Below are positions 1 to 5,047 of a DNA stretch of 5,047 bases, in pieces (the first letter of the stretch is position 1; every line of letters begins with the position of its first letter). The position numbers were made by a program, and so were the translations under genes. The notes under the pieces are model-generated. The model searched no databases and was not told where the DNA came from. It saw nothing but the letters and a program-made list of their open reading frames with translations. Location of the stretch: positions 1 through 5,047 of the forward strand of contig VBCT01000105.1 in NCBI GenBank assembly GCA_005882235.1. Direction: 5' to 3'. This DNA comes from Betaproteobacteria bacterium. GTDB taxonomy: Bacteria > Pseudomonadota > Gammaproteobacteria > Burkholderiales > SG8-39.

Positions 1-1
1 C

Positions 2-235
2 TGGATCGACGACCTCGAGGACCGCGTCCTCTCGATCAAGTACGGCCCCACCGATCAGGAGGAAACCGACGTGGAAATCTCGCGCGACACTCCGGTCCTC
101 AGGATGTCGCTCGGCGACAAGACGCTCGTCAAGGCCGGCGCGCGCGTGCTCGTCGGCGCCCAGAAGGCCGCCGACGGCAGCTATGCGGCGGTATTCGTCT
201 TCGTCGGCAAGGACGGCGTCGTGCCGCCGCTATGA
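2..235 (+). CDS. C-terminal part of a small beta-rich, probably exported protein of unknown function (5' truncated)
   Basis: The window opens inside this gene. Reading from base 2, 77 codons run without a stop to TGA at 233-235. The visible protein has alternating polar and hydrophobic stretches typical of beta strands: RVLSIKYG near residues 8-15, DVEISRDTPVLRM at 23-35, VKAGARVLVGAQKAADGS at 43-60, and the ending GKDGVVPPL. From memory, this 'DTPV...lk.Ga.v.v.a.k..DG....v..GKDG..PP' pattern is the C-terminal repeat of a proteobacterial family of small exported proteins with tandem DUF5666-like barrel repeats. These are often labelled only 'hypothetical' or, misleadingly, 'metal ABC transporter permease'. 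No membrane segment or catalytic motif is visible. The adaptor gene starts 31 bases downstream on the same strand, so co-transcription is likely and an accessory periplasmic role with the pump is an inference. The reading frame is well supported; the family assignment is tentative. Confidence 0.75.
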   Translation, partial: WIDDLEDRVLSIKYGPTDQEETDVEISRDTPVLRMSLGDKTLVKAGARVLVGAQKAADGSYAAVFVFVGKDGVVPPL

Positions 236-253
236 GCGCCGATTCGCGATACC

Positions 254-259
254 AAGGAG
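254..259 (+). promoter_or_regulatory. Ribosome-binding site of the adaptor gene
   Basis: AAGGAG lies 7 bases before the ATG at 267. It decides the start: the same frame is open from an upstream ATG at 183, but that would overlap the preceding gene and place an Arg/Ser-rich, non-hydrophobic stretch ahead of the signal peptide. Confidence 0.85.
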
Positions 260-266
260 AAGGCCC

Positions 267-1127
267 ATGAAAGCACAACTCGTTACGCTTGCAGCAGGAG
301 CGGTCCTCGGCGTGTTTGCGCAGGCGCAGGCGGCCGGACCCGGTGCTGCGGCGGCCGCGAAAAGCGCCGCGGTGAAGCTCGAGCCGATTCCCGGCTCGGC
401 AGTGAAGCGCGTCCGCCTTTCGGCGAAGGCCGCGGAGCGCCTGGGCATCGAGACGGGCAAGGTGGAAGAGCAGCCCATCGTGCGCAAGCAGATGGTGAGC
501 GGCCTGGTGATGACCTCGCAGGAGGTGGCGGCGGCGCCCAAGCTCGCCTTCGGCGGCGGCGGCGTCTTCGGCGCGTTTGCCCAGACGGTGGCGGCCAAGT
601 CCGTTCAGCCGGCTGCGCAGCCGGCGCCGCGCAAAGCGGCCGCGGGCGGCGAGGAAGCCTGGATCGCCGTTTCCCTGTCGCCCGCGGAATGGGACCGGCT
701 CGCCAAGGACAAGCCGGCACGGCTGTTTCCGCTTGCCACCCGCGAGCAGCCGGCCGACAAACTGCTGGCCGAGCCCTCCGCGATGCCGCCCATCGAAGAC
801 TTGAAGCGCACCATGCTCACGACCTACTACGTCGTCAACGGCAAGGACCATGGCCTGGCCGTCAACCAGCGCATGCGCGTCGAGCTGCAGCTCGCGGGCG
901 CGGAGGACAGCCAGAAGGTTGTCCCGTACGGCGCGCTGTACTACGACGCGCGCGGCGCAGCCTGGGTTTACGTCAGCAAGGAGCCGCTCGCATTCGAGCG
1001 GCAAAGCGTTCAGGTCGATCGCGTAGTGGGCAACGTGGCGGTGCTTACCGACGGACCCGCGCTCGGCACTTCAGTCGTGACGGTGGGCGCCGCGCTGCTC
1101 TACGGCGCGGAAATTTTCGGCAAATGA
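267..1127 (+). CDS. Compact RND efflux periplasmic adaptor (membrane-fusion protein) lacking an evident lipoyl/hairpin domain
   Basis: A 286-residue periplasmic subunit that would link the inner-membrane RND pump encoded immediately downstream to the outer envelope. Residues 1-23 are a signal peptide (Lys2, hydrophobic core, cleavage after AQAQAA). Residues 38-87 match the usual N-terminal adaptor strand pattern, with 'LSAKAAERLGIETGKV' followed by 'VRKQMVSGLVM'. Residues 88-129 are an Ala/Gly/Pro linker with a GGGG run. Residues 130-156 (AWIAVSLSPAEWDRLAKDKP) and 186-210 (YYVVNGKDHGLAVNQRMRVELQL) look like the returning beta-barrel. Residues 216-286 are the membrane-proximal domain, with VVPYGALYYDARGAAWVYV, DGPALGTSVVTVGAALLYG and the ending AEIFGK. 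Typical adaptors have about 350-450 residues; the missing part is the lipoyl domain and coiled-coil hairpin. The start at 267 is chosen from the SD site and signal peptide. It lies 48 bases before the pump gene, probably in the same operon. The adaptor call is strong from the C-terminal half and context; the substrate is unknown. Confidence 0.82.
   Translation: MKAQLVTLAAGAVLGVFAQAQAAGPGAAAAAKSAAVKLEPIPGSAVKRVRLSAKAAERLGIETGKVEEQPIVRKQMVSGLVMTSQEVAAAPKLAFGGGGVFGAFAQTVAAKSVQPAAQPAPRKAAAGGEEAWIAVSLSPAEWDRLAKDKPARLFPLATREQPADKLLAEPSAMPPIEDLKRTMLTTYYVVNGKDHGLAVNQRMRVELQLAGAEDSQKVVPYGALYYDARGAAWVYVSKEPLAFERQSVQVDRVVGNVAVLTDGPALGTSVVTVGAALLYGAEIFGK
608..625. repeat. Perfect 18-bp palindrome inside the adaptor linker coding region
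   Basis: GCCGGCTGCGCAGCCGGC equals its own reverse complement. In mRNA it could fold as a 7-bp stem with a GCGC tetraloop. It falls in the part of the adaptor gene that codes for the Ala/Gly/Pro linker (around residues 114-120, VQPAAQP). No U-tract follows, so it is not a terminator. The function, if any, is unknown. Confidence 0.6.
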
Positions 1128-1143
1128 GCTTCGGCAAATGAGC
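1116..1143 (+). repeat. 14-bp perfect tandem duplication spanning the adaptor stop codon
   Basis: TTCGGCAAATGAGC occurs twice back to back, at 1116-1129 and 1130-1143. The first copy encodes the final Phe-Gly-Lys-stop of the adaptor. The second copy lies wholly beyond the stop, in the gap before the pump gene. Because the first copy terminates translation, the duplication leaves the protein unchanged and only lengthens the gap by 14 bases. This looks like a recent slippage or misalignment event. Confidence 0.85.
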
Positions 1144-1155
1144 CGGCGCGCCGGC
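1142..1155. repeat. Perfect 14-bp GC palindrome just upstream of the pump gene's ribosome-binding site
   Basis: GCCGGCGCGCCGGC is self-complementary and ends 6 bases before the AAGGAG of the pump gene. In RNA it could form a 5-bp all-GC stem with a CGCG loop. Such a hairpin could limit exposure of the downstream Shine-Dalgarno site or protect an mRNA end, but no T-run follows and it is short, so a terminator role is not supported. Confidence 0.45.
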
Positions 1156-1161
1156 GCATAG

Positions 1162-1167
1162 AAGGAG
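1162..1167 (+). promoter_or_regulatory. Ribosome-binding site of the RND pump gene
   Basis: AAGGAG sits 8 bases before the ATG at 1176. This is near-ideal spacing and favours this start over the in-frame ATG four codons later (1188). Confidence 0.88.
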
Positions 1168-1175
1168 ATCGGACC

Positions 1176-4100
1176 ATGTTTCGCTGGATGATCGCCTCGA
1201 GCCTGCAGTTCCGCCTGGTGATGCTGGGCATCGCCGCGGCGCTGATCGCGTTCGGAACCGAGCGGCTCCACCGGATGCCGGTGGACGTTTTCCCCGAGTT
1301 CGCGGCGCCGGTCGTCGAAGTGCAGACCGAAGCGATCGGTCTCTCGGCCAGGGAAGTGGAGAGCCTCATCACGCTGAACCTGGAGGAGCTGCTGAGCGGG
1401 GTGCCCTGGCTCGAGTCGATCCGCTCCAAGTCGGTCACCGGACTGTCGTCCATCGTGATGACGTTCAAGCGCGGGACCGACATCGTCAAGGCGCGCCAGA
1501 TGATCCAGGAACGCCTGACCCTCGCCTACACGCTGCCCAACGTCGCCACGCCGCCGGTCATTCTGCAGCCTCTGTCCGCGACCAGCCGCTTCATGATGGT
1601 CGGAATTTCATCGGATAAGGTCGAGCCCACTGAGCTCTCGCTGCTCGCGCGCTGGACCATCAAGCCGAAGCTGCTGGGCGTGCCCGGGGTCGCGAACGTG
1701 GCGATCTGGGGCCAGCGCCTGCGCCAGCTGCAGGTGCAGATCGATCCACAGCGGCTGCGCGACGCGCGGGTGCTGCAGGACGACGTCATTGCCGCCGCGG
1801 GAGACGCGCTGTGGGTCTCGCCGCTGACTTTCCTGAAAGGCTCGGCCCCCGGTACCGGAGGCTGGATCGACAACGCCAACCAGCGGCTAGGCGTGCATCA
1901 TCAGATGCCGATCAATTCGCCGGAGGACATGGCGAAGGTGGTGCTCGGCGCGCAGCACCTGCTCATGACGGGCAAGACCATGGCGCTTGGCGACGTCGCC
2001 GAGCTGACCTTCGCGCACCCGCCCCTGATCGGGGACGCGTTCGTCAACAACGGCAGCGGGCTGATGCTGGTCATCGAGAAGTTTCCTTCCGCCAACACGC
2101 TTGAGGTGACGCGCGGGGTGGAGCAGGCGCTCGCCGAGCTGAAGCGCGGCCTGCCCGGCGTGAAGGTCGACAGCACGGTCTTCCGGCTGGCCTCCTACAT
2201 CGAGGAATCGATCGCCAATCTGGCGTACGCGCTCGCCGCCGCGGCGCTCCTCGTCGTCGCGGTCATCGGGGTGCTTCTCTACAGCTGGCGCACCGCGCTC
2301 ATCGCCGCCATCGCCATCCCGCTTTCGCTGCTCGCGGCGCTGTTTACCCTGCAGCTTGCCGGGGCGACTTTGAACAGCATGATCCTGGCCGGCATGATCG
2401 TCGCGCTCGGCGTGGTCATCGACGATGCGGTGGTCGACGCTGAAAGGATCATGCAGCGCCTGGAGGCGCGCAACGCCGGGTCCGGCGCATCGATCGCCGG
2501 CATCATCTTCCAGACCACGCTGGAAACCCGCGGCGCGTCGATGTACGCCATGGCGATCGTCATGCTCGCCGTCACCCCGATCTTCTTCATGGGCGGCGTC
2601 TCGGGCGCGTTCTTCGAGCCGTTCGCGCTGTCCTACCTGCTCGCGGTCGTCGCTTCGATGCTGGTGGCGCTGACCATCACGCCGGCGCTGTGCCTGATGC
2701 TGCTCGGCAAGGGCGGGCGCGCTGCGGGCAAGGCGCGGCTGCTGTCCAGGCTAAGCGAGCTCTACGAAGATGTGCTGCGCAGGGCGATCGCGGCGCGGCG
2801 CACGGTGTTTCTCGCGGCCGCGGTCGCGGTGCTGGGCGGCATCGCCCTGTGGCCGTTTCTCGGGCAGTCGCTGCTGCCTGCCTTGAAGGAGCGCGAGCTG
2901 CTGGTGAACTGGACGACCGCGCCTGGAACTTCGTATGCCGAGACCTACCGGATCACTTCGCGCGTGAGCCGCGAGCTCAAGACGATTCCGGGAGTGCGCA
3001 ACGTCGGCGCGCACGTCGGGCGCGCGGTGACCGGCGATCAGGTCGTCGGCATCAATTCGAGCCAGATCTGGGTCAGCATCGATCCCGCGGCGGACTACAA
3101 CAAGACGCTGGCCGCGGTACGGGAAACTATCGAGGGCTATCCCGGCAGCGAGCGCAGCATGCACACCTACCTGCGCGACAAGGTGAGCGAAGTGCTCACG
3201 GGCACGGGCACGGCGATCGTCGTGCGCCTGTACGGCCCGAAGCGCGACGTCCTGCGCCAGATGGCCGAGGAAGTGACAGCCGCGCTTGCCGGCATTCGCG
3301 GCATCGCCGATCTGCGCGCGGAGGACCAGGTCGAGGAGCCGCACGTGCGGGTCACGGTGAACCTGGATGCCGCCGGCAAGGCGGGGGTCAAGCCCGGGGA
3401 CGTGCGGCGCGCTTCGGCCACCATCTTCTCGGGGCTCACCGTGGGCTTCCTGTTCGAGGAGCAGAAGATCTACGACGTGGTTGTCTGGGGCGCGCCGGAA
3501 ACGCGCCAGAGCCTCACCGATCTTCGCGACCTCTGGGTTGGGAAGTCGGACCGGCAGAATGTGCGCCTCGGCGACGTCGCCGAGGTGCGGATCATCCCCA
3601 CGCCGACCGTGCTCAAGCACGAGAGCATCGCGCCTTACGTGGACGTGGTCGCCAACGTCGCCGGCCGGGACCTGGGCTCGGTCGCCGAAGAGATCGACGA
3701 CCGACTCGACAAGATGCAGTTCCCGCTGGAGCACAATCCGAAGCTTCTCGGCGAGTACGCCGAGCGGCAGCATGCCGAGCAGCACATGCTGTGGATCGCG
3801 GTCGCGGTCGCGATCGGCGTGTTCCTGCTGCTGCAGGCCTGCTTCGCGAGCTGGCGCCTCGCGCTGATCGCCTTCCTTGCGCTGCCGGCTGCGCTGGCGG
3901 GCGGCCTTCTCGCGGCGCTGGTCAGCGGCGGGAACATTTCGCTCGGCTCCATCGTCGGGTTCCTGGCGGTGCTCGGCATCGCGGTACGCAACGGGCTTCT
4001 GCTGATACGCCAGTACCAGTCGCTTCAGGTGCAGGAAGGGCTGCAGTTCGGGGAGGAGCTCGCGATCCGCGGCGCGCTGGAGCGTCTGGCGGCCATCCTG

Positions 4101-4307
4101 ACGAGCTCGGCGGCGATCCTCGCCGCGCTTCTGCCGCTCGCGGTGCGGGGGCAGATTCCCGGCCTGGAGATCGTGCAGCCCACCGCGATCGTGATGATCG
4201 GCGGCCTGATCGCCTCGACGCTGATGACGCTGTTCGTGATGCCGGCGCTGTACCTCGCTGCTGGCGCGCCGGAGGAGCGTGAGCGCGGGCTGGGACTCGC
4301 GAGCTAG
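1176..4307 (+). CDS. RND inner-membrane efflux transporter, heavy-metal-efflux (CusA/CzcA-like) branch
   Basis: A complete 1043-residue proton-driven exporter, the usual length for the family (CusA is about 1047). It has the RND plan of two similar halves. TM1 (about 12-30) is followed by a periplasmic loop with MPVDVFPEF and GVPGVANVAIWG (168-179), then TM2-6 at about 349-369, 374-397, 402-420, 456-478 and 483-511. The second half has TM7 at 543-562, a periplasmic loop with LLPALKERELLVNW (566-579) and IPGVRNVGAHVG (from 604), then TM8-12 at about 871-890, 895-917, 923-945, 971-990 and 1004-1028. The halves echo each other, as with LGDVAE ending at residues 276 and 803. TM4 carries the acidic proton-relay motif IDDAVVDAER, with Asp416, Asp417 and Asp421. 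TM10 has GIAVRNG (934-940), the form seen in one HME subgroup. It probably acts as a trimer with the adjacent adaptor. Oddities: ER replaces the common EN after the TM4 motif, and TM11 reads LAAILTSS where relatives have LAPILMTA. The metal, if any, cannot be assigned. Confidence 0.95.
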   Translation: MFRWMIASSLQFRLVMLGIAAALIAFGTERLHRMPVDVFPEFAAPVVEVQTEAIGLSAREVESLITLNLEELLSGVPWLESIRSKSVTGLSSIVMTFKRGTDIVKARQMIQERLTLAYTLPNVATPPVILQPLSATSRFMMVGISSDKVEPTELSLLARWTIKPKLLGVPGVANVAIWGQRLRQLQVQIDPQRLRDARVLQDDVIAAAGDALWVSPLTFLKGSAPGTGGWIDNANQRLGVHHQMPINSPEDMAKVVLGAQHLLMTGKTMALGDVAELTFAHPPLIGDAFVNNGSGLMLVIEKFPSANTLEVTRGVEQALAELKRGLPGVKVDSTVFRLASYIEESIANLAYALAAAALLVVAVIGVLLYSWRTALIAAIAIPLSLLAALFTLQLAGATLNSMILAGMIVALGVVIDDAVVDAERIMQRLEARNAGSGASIAGIIFQTTLETRGASMYAMAIVMLAVTPIFFMGGVSGAFFEPFALSYLLAVVASMLVALTITPALCLMLLGKGGRAAGKARLLSRLSELYEDVLRRAIAARRTVFLAAAVAVLGGIALWPFLGQSLLPALKERELLVNWTTAPGTSYAETYRITSRVSRELKTIPGVRNVGAHVGRAVTGDQVVGINSSQIWVSIDPAADYNKTLAAVRETIEGYPGSERSMHTYLRDKVSEVLTGTGTAIVVRLYGPKRDVLRQMAEEVTAALAGIRGIADLRAEDQVEEPHVRVTVNLDAAGKAGVKPGDVRRASATIFSGLTVGFLFEEQKIYDVVVWGAPETRQSLTDLRDLWVGKSDRQNVRLGDVAEVRIIPTPTVLKHESIAPYVDVVANVAGRDLGSVAEEIDDRLDKMQFPLEHNPKLLGEYAERQHAEQHMLWIAVAVAIGVFLLLQACFASWRLALIAFLALPAALAGGLLAALVSGGNISLGSIVGFLAVLGIAVRNGLLLIRQYQSLQVQEGLQFGEELAIRGALERLAAILTSSAAILAALLPLAVRGQIPGLEIVQPTAIVMIGGLIASTLMTLFVMPALYLAAGAPEERERGLGLAS

Positions 4308-4315
4308 GCGCGACC

Positions 4316-4319
4316 GGAG
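4316..4319 (+). promoter_or_regulatory. Weak, closely spaced ribosome-binding site of the outer-membrane protein gene
   Basis: GGAG (within GGAGA) lies only 3 bases before the ATG at 4323, closer than the usual 5-9. The pump stop codon is 15 bases upstream of this ATG, so translation may depend partly on ribosomes arriving from the pump gene. Confidence 0.45.
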
Positions 4320-4322
4320 ACG

Positions 4323-5047
4323 ATGCCGCGGAATATCCGGAAAGCATGCTGCGCGGCTTTTTCCCTGGCGCTGGGCTCGGGCCCTTCGTCGGTCGCGGCG
4401 CAGATAGACACGGATCGGCCTGGCGCGCCCGCCGAGACGCGCGAGGACCGCCGCTACGGAAAGCAGCTCGAAGCGCCCTCACCCTTGCTCTTTCGGCTGC
4501 CGGGAACCGGGCAGGCCGCGCCGCCGCAGCGCCTGACTTACCAATATTCGTACGCCGGCGAGGCGGAAGCGACCTACCGCCGCGACCCGGATCTGGACCG
4601 GCGGGTGCGGGACAACGTCAGCCTGGTGAAGCCCCAGGTGAACGGGATCATCGTGTACCGGCCCACCGATTCGCTGGAGGCAACCCTCGAGATGGTCCTC
4701 GAGCGCGAGATCCCGATCAGGGAGCCGTCGCAGCTCGCGCCCGAGAAGCGGCGCTGGTCGCTGCTCGTCGACCAGGGCTTCGTCACTTTCAGGCGTCCCG
4801 GCCAGCCGTTCTCGCTGAGCGTCGGCCGCCGCAACTTCGAGGACGACCGGCACTGGCTCTACGACACGTCGATGGACATGGTCAGCGCGGGCTACCGCGA
4901 AGGCAGGTTCCGGGCGGAAGTCTCGTTCGGACGCGAGATCTGGACCGACCTCGACCTGGCCCCGCATGTCCAGCAGGTCAAGGACCGGATCGATACCTAC
5001 ATGCTGTATGCCGATTATCGCGGGATCGAAAACCACCGGCTCGGGGT
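4323..5047 (+). CDS. Outer-membrane beta-barrel protein, alginate-export (AlgE-like) family, 3' truncated by the window edge
   Basis: From ATG at 4323 the frame stays open to the right edge, giving 241 codons. Residues 1-26 form a signal peptide: basic start MPRNIRK, hydrophobic core, and cleavage expected after SVAA. There is no lipobox at Cys9 or Cys10. A proline-rich stretch follows, then from residue 71 barrel-like strands: LTYQYSYAGEAEATYRRD, NGIIVYRPTDSLEATLEMVL, and SVGRRNFEDDRHWLYD at 166-181, followed by RFRAEVSFGREIW and DTYMLYADYRGIENHRLG. The 'GRR.F.DDR.WLYD' segment and the alternating, aromatic-rich strands recall the Alginate_exp family of monomeric outer-membrane barrels, many of which have nothing to do with alginate. 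No TolC/CusC-type coiled-coil pattern is seen. The gene starts 15 bases after the pump stop codon, so it is very likely in the same operon. The start rests on the signal peptide, since the SD is weak. The family call is from recalled motifs; the substrate is unknown. Confidence 0.72.
   Translation, partial: MPRNIRKACCAAFSLALGSGPSSVAAQIDTDRPGAPAETREDRRYGKQLEAPSPLLFRLPGTGQAAPPQRLTYQYSYAGEAEATYRRDPDLDRRVRDNVSLVKPQVNGIIVYRPTDSLEATLEMVLEREIPIREPSQLAPEKRRWSLLVDQGFVTFRRPGQPFSLSVGRRNFEDDRHWLYDTSMDMVSAGYREGRFRAEVSFGREIWTDLDLAPHVQQVKDRIDTYMLYADYRGIENHRLG

Noticed and set aside
236..266. Possible promoter or operator between the first gene and the adaptor gene
   Set aside because: Only 31 bases are available, most of them next to the SD site, and no -35/-10 pair or operator-like inverted repeat is visible.
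129..1004. 291-codon open frame on the - strand opposite the adaptor gene
   Set aside because: Its product is Arg/Leu/Gly/His-rich without a recognisable fold. It lies opposite a well-supported + strand gene with an SD site and signal peptide, and long antisense frames are expected at this GC content.
1989..3584. Identical 15-base stretch GGCGACGTCGCCGAG at 1989-2003 and 3570-3584
   Set aside because: Both copies encode Gly-Asp-Val-Ala-Glu at matching places in the two halves of the RND protein. Ancient internal duplication plus biased codon use explains it, so it is not a separate repeat element.
2751..3785. 344-codon open frame on the - strand inside the pump gene
   Set aside because: It is a mirror of the pump's codon pattern. 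The protein is low-complexity-like, with many Arg, His and Asp residues, and no domain is recognised.
3793..3815. Short GATCGCG / GTCGCG repeats
   Set aside because: They encode Ile-Ala-Val-Ala-Val-Ala-Ile in TM8 of the pump; simple hydrophobic-helix coding explains them.
2690..4282. 530-codon + strand frame overlapping the pump gene out of phase
   Set aside because: Its translation is dominated by Arg, Gly and Ala, as expected from frame-shifted GC-rich coding, while the pump frame carries all the conserved RND motifs over the same span.
4308..4322. Possible terminator after the pump gene
   Set aside because: The 15-base gap has no inverted repeat and no T-run; the next gene starts at once.
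4479..5036. 185-codon - strand frame opposite the outer-membrane protein gene
   Set aside because: The + strand frame has a signal peptide and barrel-like strands and continues to the window edge, so this is its antisense shadow.

Overview
The window is visibly GC-rich and tightly packed. Four reading frames all run on the + strand and fill nearly everything, with gaps of 31, 48 and 15 bases. The codons are strongly G/C-ending, the Shine-Dalgarno sites are canonical, and two gene products are outer-membrane or periplasm-spanning types. Together these indicate a Gram-negative proteobacterium. A betaproteobacterium such as a Burkholderiales relative is my best guess from protein similarity recalled from memory; it is not shown directly.

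Layout: (1) positions 2-235 hold the last 77 codons of a small beta-rich, probably exported protein of uncertain function. (2) 267-1127 is a 286-residue periplasmic adaptor (membrane-fusion, HlyD/CusB-like) with a signal peptide. It keeps the barrel and membrane-proximal regions, but an Ala/Gly/Pro-rich linker stands where the lipoyl domain and helical hairpin should be. (3) 1176-4307 is a complete 1043-residue RND inner-membrane transporter of the heavy-metal-efflux (CusA/CzcA-like) branch. (4) 4323 to the right edge is the N-terminal 241 residues of an outer-membrane beta-barrel protein resembling the alginate-export (AlgE-like) family. No promoter, terminator, RNA gene, mobile element or CRISPR array is visible. 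The four genes look like one co-transcribed unit whose promoter lies to the left of the window and whose end lies to the right.

Together the genes suggest an envelope-spanning export system: a proton-driven RND pump, a periplasmic adaptor and an outer-membrane barrel, preceded by a small accessory protein. The system is unusual in two ways. The adaptor seems to lack the part that normally docks on a TolC-type channel, and the outer-membrane gene next to the pump is a monomeric-barrel type instead of a TolC/CusC-type factor. The substrate cannot be read from the sequence; a metal cation is only the family default.

Smaller structural points are a perfect 14-bp tandem duplication across the adaptor stop codon, a chain of overlapping ATGA mini-ORFs leading to the pump's ribosome-binding site, and two perfect GC-rich palindromes, one in the adaptor linker and one just upstream of the pump gene.
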